Assembly (NCBI GenBank): GCA_019240755.1
Contig: JAFAXS010000113.1
Span: forward strand, 1-51,279
Reading direction: 5' to 3'
Origin: Vulcanimicrobiota bacterium
Lineage (GTDB): Bacteria; Vulcanimicrobiota; Vulcanimicrobiia; Vulcanimicrobiales; Vulcanimicrobiaceae
Length of the DNA stretch: 51,279 bases
Positions 16,405-23,363 of the stretch are shown piece by piece (position 1 is the stretch's first letter; every line of letters starts with the position of its first letter). The position numbers were made by a program, and so were the translations under genes. The notes under the pieces were generated by a model, which was given only the letters and a program-made list of their open reading frames with translations, did not search any database and had not been told where the DNA came from.

Positions 16405-16413
16405 ACGGCCGCG
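16389..16413. terminator. hairpin containing the stop codons of both convergent operons
   Basis: Positions 16389-16399 pair with 16403-16413 (11 pairs, one T-G) around a 3-base CTT loop. The TTAA at 16401-16404 supplies the TAA of both the SDR and the GH4-like gene, so the two coding ends lie inside the stem-loop. No U-tract follows on either side, so a role as bidirectional terminator or 3'-end stabiliser is inferred. Confidence 0.6.
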
Positions 16414-17618
16414 ATGAGATCGGAGGCAAGCGCGTCCATATCACTGCAGTTTTTCGTCCAGGGATGTTTCGCAAGTACCGTCGCGCAGGCGCTCCGCCGA
16501 TTCGCCAAGACGGCTTGTGCCGCGGCGCGTTCGTAGTCGACGAACTGTCGCAACGTCTGGACGAGCCCTGGCGGACACTCGTCCCGCCGCGCTAATCGGC
16601 GGCAACTCCCGCCGTAGACGACGAAGGGTTGCTCCAGCGTGTCATCGGGCGCAAAGCACGGCAGGTAGCCATCATTCGGGCGTGACAAGAAGAACACCGT
16701 CGAGGTGTGCAGGCCGGCCGTTGCAGCGATGAAGGGACCGAGGGCGTCCGAATACCATGGAGTCGGCCGAGCGTGAAGCGCTGCGACGATTTGTTGCCTT
16801 CCTCCCGATAAGAAGGCTTGCATCGCGCGCTGCTGAATCGACCGCAGCTCCGCGCCGCGTGCCAGGCTAGTGCGTTGTCTGCGGAGCGTACCGATCCTTT
16901 CATAATGCAGAACCAGATACTTCAGTGGGATTGCCTTCAACGAGGTGATCAGCTCGAACGATGGAAACCGGGCCCCGCGCCTCGTCGAAGCGTATCGTGG
17001 AATGAGGTCCGCGGAGTCGCTGGAGAGGTGATCGAACCAGCCTAAGTGATTGATGCCCGCATACCCGAACTGCGCATCGGCGACGGGGAGACGTAACGCG
17101 TCGCAGGCGGAGAGGAGCGTTACCCAGGGCAGTTCGCAGATGCCGGCAACGTCGATTTCCCGAAACGCCAGGTTCGCGCACCGTACGAGCACGCTCAGCG
17201 GAGCCGTCATGAGCAGCACCTTTGCTCGCGGGCACCGCCGTCCGATCTTATCGAGCGTCTTAGATAGTTGTGGCCAGGACCTCCACGCCGCCGCCAATCC
17301 CCCCGGTCCTAGCCCCTCGTCACCACAAATGCCGTGTCGCAAGGGAAACGACTCGTCCCGCATGCGCGCCTCGTATCCGCCATAGCGAGCCTGCAGGACC
17401 ACCAGTGACGCGCCTTCGAGGCGGTCGAAATCGAGCGTAGTCTCTACGCGAATCGACGCGTCTGTAAGGATCTCAATGGCTCGCCGTACCGCGCGAAGGC
17501 GGCTTTCGGAGCGGCCGATCAAGGTTACTTCCAGTTTATCGGCAAGCGCGAGTAATTCGGGTGTAAGAAAGAGGGCGGGCGTGCTGCTCCCGCTTCCGCC
17601 AACGATCGCGATCTTCAC
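16401..17618 (-). CDS. GH4-like NAD-dependent enzyme (6-phospho-glycosidase fold)
   Basis: I chose the GTG at 17618, which overlaps the upstream kinase stop by 4 bases and opens with the Rossmann motif M-K-I-A-I-V-G-G-S-G-S-S-T-P. The 405 residues resemble glycoside hydrolase family 4: R-Y-G-G-Y-E-A-R...D-E-S-F-P-L (79-92), G-D-E-G-L-G-P-G-G (99-107), Cys161 in G-I-C-E-L-P and His191 in G-I-N-H-L-G-W (Cys and His being the family's metal ligands). The family's T-N-P motif reads T-A-P at 138-140, so a canonical Asn is missing. GH4 enzymes oxidise a sugar C3 hydroxyl via NAD before elimination. In a cyclitol operon it might act as a dehydrogenase or epimerase; that is inference. Confidence 0.8.
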   Translation of the reverse strand: MKIAIVGGSGSSTPALFLTPELLALADKLEVTLIGRSESRLRAVRRAIEILTDASIRVETTLDFDRLEGASLVVLQARYGGYEARMRDESFPLRHGICGDEGLGPGGLAAAWRSWPQLSKTLDKIGRRCPRAKVLLMTAPLSVLVRCANLAFREIDVAGICELPWVTLLSACDALRLPVADAQFGYAGINHLGWFDHLSSDSADLIPRYASTRRGARFPSFELITSLKAIPLKYLVLHYERIGTLRRQRTSLARGAELRSIQQRAMQAFLSGGRQQIVAALHARPTPWYSDALGPFIAATAGLHTSTVFFLSRPNDGYLPCFAPDDTLEQPFVVYGGSCRRLARRDECPPGLVQTLRQFVDYERAAAQAVLANRRSACATVLAKHPWTKNCSDMDALASDLIAAV

Positions 17619-18619
17619 TGTACGTTGTAGCGTGCGCGATAAAAAGCGACAGCTCCGGCCAAACATATTTCTTGGCCGTCGTCACAAACCACAATGCGGT
17701 TGCCTCCAAAGCGCGAGAAGGCCCGGGCGCTCAAATGTTTCGAAATAAGGCCGGACAGCATGTCTTTATACACCGCTCCCAGCCGTTGCGCGAAGCCACC
17801 AATCACAACGATCCGATCGACTCCGACGGAGGCAATAAGCGCGGACAATAGGTGCGCCAAAGGCTGCGCCGCTCGATCGATCACGGAAAGCGACCAGAGA
17901 TCGCCGTTGAGCGCAGCGGGGATCAAGTGTTCTTCATTTGTGATAGGGACGCGCGAATCGTTCAACATTCGCGCGACCGCGGAGCCTCGAAAATGCGCAT
18001 CCTCACGGCTCGCCAGGCGTTGTGCCAATCGTTCCGTGCCGCGCCCCGAGGATATCGCACCGAGGTGCCCGCGGCCGCCGCAGTCGCACGGTGCTGCGCC
18101 CGGTTTGGTATCGACGACGAGATGGCCAATTTCGCCCGCATAAGGTTCGTTGTCAAGAACGCGCAACGCATGGCGGCGGTCGAACATTTTTCCGCCGATT
18201 CCGCTGCTCACCGTTACGATGAAGAACCGATCGAAGTCGAGGTACTCGCCGAGGTGCCAAGCCGCGGCAGACACGTCGTTGACCAGATGGACGGGGCGTC
18301 CCGTACGCGCTTCTAAAGCGCCCGCTAGGTCGGGGATCGGTTCGTGTCCTGTGATCGTCGGCGCGGCCACGAGGCGGCGGCCGTCGGTGACTGGCCCCGG
18401 CACCGCCATTGAGACAGCATGTACGGTCTGCATCCGCCGCTCGACGTCCGCAACGTAGCGCGCGATTGAGTCAAGGACGAACTCCCAAATTTGCGAACCA
18501 TCGAAATGGGATTGTGATTTTGGCATACGGAGGCGCGCGTAGCGGTGCATTTGGCCTGTGTCATCAGCCACAGCCAAGCGAAGAAAGGTCCCTCCCATAT
18601 CCACGGCGATGACCGCCAT
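17615..18619 (-). CDS. ROK-family sugar/cyclitol kinase
   Basis: This 334-residue protein has the ROK features: phosphate loop V-D-M-G-G-T-F, catalytic Asp115 in L-V-N-D-V-S-A-A, second ATP loop S-S-G-I-G-G, and a zinc region with His166 (G-E-I-G-H), Cys178 and Cys180 (C-D-C-G-G-R-G-H). The third zinc cysteine of many ROK proteins is a His here. There is no N-terminal HTH, so it is a kinase and not a repressor. It lies 6 bases after the cyclase gene and overlaps the next by 4. ValC and AcbM, which phosphorylate C7-cyclitols, are sugar-kinase-type enzymes, so a valiolone-type substrate is plausible; glucose or N-acetylmannosamine are alternatives. Confidence 0.9.
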   Translation of the reverse strand: MAVIAVDMGGTFLRLAVADDTGQMHRYARLRMPKSQSHFDGSQIWEFVLDSIARYVADVERRMQTVHAVSMAVPGPVTDGRRLVAAPTITGHEPIPDLAGALEARTGRPVHLVNDVSAAAWHLGEYLDFDRFFIVTVSSGIGGKMFDRRHALRVLDNEPYAGEIGHLVVDTKPGAAPCDCGGRGHLGAISSGRGTERLAQRLASREDAHFRGSAVARMLNDSRVPITNEEHLIPAALNGDLWSLSVIDRAAQPLAHLLSALIASVGVDRIVVIGGFAQRLGAVYKDMLSGLISKHLSARAFSRFGGNRIVVCDDGQEICLAGAVAFYRARYNVQ

Positions 18620-18625
18620 TGCGGA

Positions 18626-19810
18626 CTACAATCTCTTTGAGAGAACGTTGCGCCGCGCCGAATGTGCTACGGCGTCAAGGGCCACGCGACAATCAGTGGC
18701 GTCGACGTGCTGCAAGAACGTGCACGTTCCAATTCCGTTGGGTACGGGGAAGTTCAAATTGCCACCGCGGTGGCCCTTTACATCGACGAGCGCTTCCATC
18801 AATAGGGGGAGAGTGCACAAGTCGTCCTCAATCGCTAACCCAGCCGCGTCATACAAAACGATTAACCGATCGAAAAGTGACGAGGCACAGATCCCACGAT
18901 GCGCCGCGATGGCGGTGGATAACAACATATCGATCGCGACGGCTTCGCCGTGCGCTAACCGATAGTCACTCCGCAACTCGATCGTGGGGCTGAATGAATG
19001 CCCAAAGTCAACCGCACGTTTGAGATCATCTTCATAAAGATTTGGCGCCAGTTCGGTCATCATGGTAAACTGCGACCGTTCCAATACCTCGCGTGCGATT
19101 TCCGAAGGTCTCTGAAAAGAGCTTTCCAAGAGAGGCTCGAGATAGCGCTCCAATAAGCCGAATAGCAGCGGATCGGCGACGAGACCTATTTTTATTATTT
19201 CTGCTACGCCGCACGCTAGATCGCGACGCGAGGATGTGCTCAGGAACGTTGGATCATTTAGCACGCCAATCGGTGGGTAGAAGGTTCCCAGGACGTTCTT
19301 CTTGTTGCCGAAATTTACGGCTTGTTTGATGCCGACCGCGACATCGACCATTCCGAGTAGCGTCGTCGGAATGCGTACGAAGGCCACGCCACGCCGATAG
19401 AGTGCGGCCGCCATGCCGACGATGTCGAGCACCACGCCACCGCCAACCGCAACCATCACTCCGTTGCGAGGAAGCCCCGACGCGATCGCAGCATCGCAAA
19501 CGCGCTCTACCTCATCGAACCGCTTATTCGATTCACCCCCTCGTAAGACAATAGTGCTAAAAGGGTTCAAATGTTGCTGCACGTAAGCGCGAATCGTTAT
19601 GCCGTACAGTGCATCAACCACTTCATCAAATGCGATCAAGAGCGGCCGTCGCCCAACGAGTTCCGCCAGCGCCGGCATTTCCAGATCGAAGACGTGCGAG
19701 GTCAGTTGCGTGACGCTGTACCGAACGTCGCGTCTGACGTGCATTGAAAACGTCGTCGATTCAGGCAAGACTGACGTCGAGACGCCGCGTGAATTCAGCG
19801 CCAACCCCAT
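18626..19810 (-). CDS. sedoheptulose 7-phosphate cyclase, 2-epi-5-epi-valiolone synthase class
   Basis: The 394-residue protein belongs to the dehydroquinate synthase (AroB) fold: NAD loop G-G-G-V-V-L-D-I-V-G (123-132), P-T-T-L-L-G-M-V-D (149-157), and zinc ligands Glu204, His271 and His287. It differs from true AroB in the way the C7-cyclitol synthases do: V-N-F-G-N-K-K-N-V-L-G-T-F-Y-P-P (165-180), D-F-G-H-S-F-S-P (268-275) with Pro where AroB has His, and a C-terminal G-H-R-G-G...P-V-P-N-G-I-G-T-C-T-F-L. It should cyclise sedoheptulose 7-phosphate to a C7-cyclitol. No O-methyltransferase or ATP-grasp gene is adjacent, which argues against the mycosporine (DDGS) branch. It is the first gene of the minus arm. 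Confidence 0.88.
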   Translation of the reverse strand: MGLALNSRGVSTSVLPESTTFSMHVRRDVRYSVTQLTSHVFDLEMPALAELVGRRPLLIAFDEVVDALYGITIRAYVQQHLNPFSTIVLRGGESNKRFDEVERVCDAAIASGLPRNGVMVAVGGGVVLDIVGMAAALYRRGVAFVRIPTTLLGMVDVAVGIKQAVNFGNKKNVLGTFYPPIGVLNDPTFLSTSSRRDLACGVAEIIKIGLVADPLLFGLLERYLEPLLESSFQRPSEIAREVLERSQFTMMTELAPNLYEDDLKRAVDFGHSFSPTIELRSDYRLAHGEAVAIDMLLSTAIAAHRGICASSLFDRLIVLYDAAGLAIEDDLCTLPLLMEALVDVKGHRGGNLNFPVPNGIGTCTFLQHVDATDCRVALDAVAHSARRNVLSKRL

Positions 19811-19968
19811 GCCTAACGATACATCGCCCGTGAGCCAACGCTCATGGTCTCTTAGGGCCGACTCCGTTGGGTCTTTCGACGCCTTCGTCGGGACCGATGC
19901 CCGGCCGCGACTTTAGGACGAATAGGCGCAGGCGATGCTGCGCCCGCGCTGTGAAGGACTGCATTGAT
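19811..19968. promoter_or_regulatory. divergent intergenic region with hairpin
   Basis: This region separates the cyclase gene (minus) from the second paralogous secreted protein (plus) and must hold both promoters. A compact hairpin at 19870-19895 is visible: CGACG (19877-19881) pairs with CGTCG (19886-19890) around CCTT, with outer GGTC/GACC pairs. I see no convincing -35/-10 pair. Confidence 0.4.
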
Positions 19969-20979
19969 ATGCAGGGCCTACGTTGGGCGGGGCGCGTTGC
20001 GAGCCTAGTTGCACTCGGGGTTGCTTGTACTTTGTTCTTATTGTTGGCCAACGCACGGAGTTTAAGACCGTCGACAACCGGAACGCCCTGTTGTTCAGGC
20101 CATTACGCGATCGATGACGGCAAACTTCTGGGTTGCCCGTATCCCAGCGGCGACGTGTGGCAAAGGAGCGTCGCGTCCGCGCCCCTCGATCCGCGTAGTT
20201 CGGCATGGCTTGCGGCCGTGATGGCCGGCGGCGGCGGCGGGGGGTTCGAGGCGAGCATCCCGACGAACGAACTTATCAACGTCGCGAACGACTCGACGCC
20301 GTTGGTTCCCGTCAAGCCAAAGGTGGCGTGGCACAAACCTTATTCGCCGATTCCGTGGGAGGCGCGTTTCTACATCGAGCCGCTATCGGATCATCATTCC
20401 CTCGTGTTGCAAGCGAAAAGTTGTCAGTACTACGAAGGTTACGAGACGACGTACTCTTCGGATGGTTTCTTGTCGATGTATAGCAATCTGCACGTCGATC
20501 TCACGCGGGCCTTCGTGCGGCCTGCGAAAGGCGCGTCGACGGCGACCGCCATACCAATCGGTCTCATCGCGATACGGCCTGAAGAGCTCGCCGCCGGCAA
20601 CATTCGCCATGCGCTCGGTTGGGACGCCGTAGCCGGCGCGCTTTCACAAACCGATTGCGTCTCGCCGGCCGCTATCACGGACTGCACGGACGGCGTGCCC
20701 TATAAGGGACCGCAGGGCGACGTGCCCATGCCGTACGGCGCGCACGCGCGCCTGAAAGCTTCCTTCGATATTTCAGGATTCAGCCGCGAAGCCAAGATCG
20801 TCGCCCAAGCAATGAAAACCTACGGATTGTTCGTTTACGATACCGGTTGCTGCAGCAACGAGGTCGTCTTAGTCGACGATCGCTACGGCGCGCCGGCGTG
20901 GACCGATGACGACGCGCGGGATCTACGGCGCATTTCGCCGCAAGATTTCGAGATCGTCCCGCCCCCTAGCGCCCCGTAA
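19969..20979 (+). CDS. membrane-anchored secreted protein, paralogue of 11435-12445
   Basis: I chose the ATG at 19969, preceded by GAAGGA; the longer frame from 19867 adds an arginine-rich leader with no family support. The 336 residues start with a basic-hydrophobic anchor or signal (R-V-A-S-L-V-A-L-G-V-A-C-T-L-F-L-L-L-A). Then come the same blocks as the 11435 protein: G-C-P-Y-P, F-Y-I-E-P-L-S-D-H-H, I-R-H-A-L-G-W, M-P-Y-G-A-H-A-R-L-K-A-S-F-D and A-M-K-T-Y-G-L-F-V-Y-D. The coding length (1011 bases) equals that of its paralogue. Cysteine pairs (C-C-S, G-C-C-S-N) suggest disulfides and an extracytoplasmic location. Function is unknown. Its end overlaps the convergent amj gene by 14 bases. 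Confidence 0.72.
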   Translation: MQGLRWAGRVASLVALGVACTLFLLLANARSLRPSTTGTPCCSGHYAIDDGKLLGCPYPSGDVWQRSVASAPLDPRSSAWLAAVMAGGGGGGFEASIPTNELINVANDSTPLVPVKPKVAWHKPYSPIPWEARFYIEPLSDHHSLVLQAKSCQYYEGYETTYSSDGFLSMYSNLHVDLTRAFVRPAKGASTATAIPIGLIAIRPEELAAGNIRHALGWDAVAGALSQTDCVSPAAITDCTDGVPYKGPQGDVPMPYGAHARLKASFDISGFSREAKIVAQAMKTYGLFVYDTGCCSNEVVLVDDRYGAPAWTDDDARDLRRISPQDFEIVPPPSAP

Positions 20980-21787
20980 TCAGTTTCGCGCCGACTTCGA
21001 TCAACTTTGCGCCGGGCAGCAAGAGCAGTTGGGAGAGCGCTAGGCCGACGATTGCCGTCAATGAGAGTCCCAGGACCAGCGCACGGACGTCGTCGATCGA
21101 ACGCTCGCCCCGCACGGCTCGATCGGTGATCAACGCCGACGCCGGATCGACGACGATATTGTAGGCAATGGCGGCGAAACCGTTGACCAAGCCGCTGGAC
21201 AAGACGGCGGTTCGCGCGGCTTGCGGATAGAGGACGCTGGCGTACGCGGCCGCCACGATGCCGATTCCGTAGACGGCGGTAACGAGTATATTGAGAATAA
21301 GAATGTCTTTCGGTACGTTGCGAAGGGGCAGATCGCGCAACCGCGTGGCTACTCCGAATTTTATTTCGGTGCTTACGGCTCGCAACGTCCTCATGCGCAA
21401 GAGGCCGAGTGCAGCTTTCGGAACGTTGCCGTTTCGTTCCAGCGAGCGGATCGCGCGCAGATACAGCATGACAAACGTCGGGATTGCCAATGTTCCGAGC
21501 ACCGCGCCGACGGTCCCCGCAACCACAATCGAGCGCAGCTGCCACTGATAGGCGAACAAGGTGGTGAACGACGCGCGGTCCGAGAGCGCGCCAAGCATCG
21601 GCGTGTAGAACATCTGCGCGAGGCGGCTGCTGGTTGCAAAGATGTTGAAGAGGGAGATCGCGGTGGCGACTCGCCCGGATCGCGCGCCTGCCAAGCGCGC
21701 GGCATACGCGGCGATCGCGAGGGCTTGAACGACGCAGTTAAGCGCCATTGCCAGGACCAGTTGCCAGGGCAAGAGATGATGGGTCAC
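20966..21787 (-). CDS. amj: Amj-family lipid II flippase (DUF2837)
   Basis: The 273-residue integral membrane protein has about six hydrophobic segments. Its A-A-Y-A-A-R-L-A-G-A-R-S-G-R and A-T-A-I-S-L-F-N-I-F-A-T-S-S-R-L-A-Q segments and overall length match Amj (YdaH), the Bacillus subtilis alternate lipid II flippase. Amj moves undecaprenyl-linked precursors across the inner membrane. Here it lies beside a Wzy/WaaL gene and an exopolysaccharide region in which no Wzx is visible, so it might flip the polysaccharide repeat unit; that is inference. It is transcribed away from the polymerase gene. Confidence 0.75.
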   Translation of the reverse strand: MTHHLLPWQLVLAMALNCVVQALAIAAYAARLAGARSGRVATAISLFNIFATSSRLAQMFYTPMLGALSDRASFTTLFAYQWQLRSIVVAGTVGAVLGTLAIPTFVMLYLRAIRSLERNGNVPKAALGLLRMRTLRAVSTEIKFGVATRLRDLPLRNVPKDILILNILVTAVYGIGIVAAAYASVLYPQAARTAVLSSGLVNGFAAIAYNIVVDPASALITDRAVRGERSIDDVRALVLGLSLTAIVGLALSQLLLLPGAKLIEVGAKLITGR

Positions 21788-21825
21788 GCGCTGGTAGCAT
21801 ACTATTGCGGAAGCTAGGAAAAGCA

Positions 21826-21860
21826 GGGGCGAAGGCCCCGGCCGCTGAGACCTTCGCTCC
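21826..21860. terminator. hairpin upstream of the polymerase gene
   Basis: GGGGCGAAGG (21826-21835) pairs with CCTTCGCTCC (21851-21860; one G-T) across a 15-base loop. It belongs to the same CGAAGG-type hairpins seen at 5694-5720 and 12458-12492. Here it lies in a divergent intergenic region, so it may be a leader element or an end for a transcript arriving from the left. Confidence 0.45.
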
Positions 21861-21899
21861 TCGACGCGGACGTCGCTTCACCCATAAAATTAGAGTTGG

Positions 21900-23363
21900 A
21901 TGGCGATGACCGCGCGCGTTGCATCAGGACCCCAACTATGGGTCATTATTTTTGTCGTGGCTGTCGCTGTTGTAGCGTCGGTTCTGTTGAGCTTTGGCGT
22001 AACGTTGCCCGCCGTGGCACTGGCAGCGCTCGTTGTGTCGCCGCTGGCGCTCTACGGCGTACTGAACCGGCCGCTCGACGTAGTCTTCGGCCTTTACGTG
22101 CTGCTCATACCCTTTGATAACTTGCTGAGCACCGGTTCGTTCGGAACCCTGACGAAGTTCGTGGGAATCGTTGCCGGGATCGCTTTGCTGCTCTTCGTTG
22201 CACGACGAGGACAAATCAAACTGACCGCGTCACCCGTATTCGTACTTTTCGCGCTCGTAGGCTGGATGCTCTTAAGCGTCCTTTGGGCGCTCAACCAAGG
22301 CGCCGCAGTGAAGATCCTTCCAACGTATGCCGGCTTGGTGCTGTTGTACGTCGCCGTGACGATGATGCCGATCTCGCGCAATCAATGGAGACGGCTGCTG
22401 TTTCTCGTCGTCATCGGCGGCGTGGCGTCGGCCGGCTACGGCATCCATCTCTTTTACGGTCAGTTGCCTAATATCCAAGATTCCGCCGCGATGCGTCTGA
22501 TCGTTCAAGCGGGCGACAATTTCATCGATCCCAATCACTTTTCCGACGCGCTTCTGTTTCCGGTGGCCGTTCTCGCGATGTGGGGACTGCGCTCCCGAAC
22601 GATCTTCGCCAAGGTTGCGAGCCTGGCGGGCGTCGGTATTATGGTCTCCGCGATCTTGCTGAGCGGCTCCCGCGAAGGCGTCGTCGCCCTCCTTCTGATC
22701 GTGGCGTACTATCTGTGGCGCACCCGGTATCGTCTACAGGTTGCCGTGATGCTGATCGCGACCCTCGCCGCGCTCATCTTAGGCCGCTTTCCGGTGATGG
22801 AGCGGTTCGCGTCGGTGTTGCAGACCGGCGGCTCGGGGCGAACCTCGATCTGGGCGGTTGCGATCGAGGCCGCGAAGCACCGTTTGCTGCAGGGCTTTGG
22901 GATCGGCAACTTCGTCGACGCCTTCAACCAGTTTTATCTAGGCGTGCATCAGCCGTATCCATACGGCTGGGATAGTCCCGCCCACAACCTCGTCATGCAC
23001 TACCTCGTCGAGCTCGGACTGGTTGGACTCGTGTTGATTGCAGGATTCTTCATTTCGCAATTCCGTTCGCTCAAGTACATCGGTAAAGACAGTCCGTTCT
23101 ACGACGACCGCATCGCGATGGAGGCGGCATTATTGGCGACGATAAGCGTGTCGCTCACCATCGATCTGTTTACCTATAAGTACGCGTGGCTGGTCTTCGC
23201 TATGGCGGCGCTGCTTCGCAATGCTGCGGCAACTGCTCAGCAGGCGGCGATCCGGGCGACGAGTTCGTCCATCACACCGGCCCGATCGGCGCGCTCAGCG
23301 AGCTTCGCTTTGCCGGCTTCGCCAATCGCGCGGAGCGCTACGCGGTCCAGCTGCGCCAGTTGA
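21900..23363 (+). CDS. O-antigen ligase/polymerase family membrane protein (Wzy/WaaL)
   Basis: This 487-residue multi-TM protein has about 10-12 hydrophobic helices and a large periplasmic loop. The Wzy_C signature S-P-A-H-N-L-V-M-H-Y-L-V-E-L-G-L and an S-G-S-R-E-G motif near the middle are typical of O-antigen ligases and polymerases. It should polymerise or ligate undecaprenyl-linked oligosaccharides on the outer face of the inner membrane. The last 42 residues (low-complexity A-R-S-A-S-S) are encoded antisense to the next gene: coding ends overlap by 127 bases, so the natural stop may have been lost. Confidence 0.88.
   Translation: MAMTARVASGPQLWVIIFVVAVAVVASVLLSFGVTLPAVALAALVVSPLALYGVLNRPLDVVFGLYVLLIPFDNLLSTGSFGTLTKFVGIVAGIALLLFVARRGQIKLTASPVFVLFALVGWMLLSVLWALNQGAAVKILPTYAGLVLLYVAVTMMPISRNQWRRLLFLVVIGGVASAGYGIHLFYGQLPNIQDSAAMRLIVQAGDNFIDPNHFSDALLFPVAVLAMWGLRSRTIFAKVASLAGVGIMVSAILLSGSREGVVALLLIVAYYLWRTRYRLQVAVMLIATLAALILGRFPVMERFASVLQTGGSGRTSIWAVAIEAAKHRLLQGFGIGNFVDAFNQFYLGVHQPYPYGWDSPAHNLVMHYLVELGLVGLVLIAGFFISQFRSLKYIGKDSPFYDDRIAMEAALLATISVSLTIDLFTYKYAWLVFAMAALLRNAAATAQQAAIRATSSSITPARSARSASFALPASPIARSATRSSCAS

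Noticed and set aside
18626-19810. Housekeeping 3-dehydroquinate synthase (aroB)
   Set aside because: The D-F-G-H-S-F-S-P and C-terminal P-V-P-N-G-I-G motifs match C7-cyclitol synthases, and no shikimate genes are nearby.
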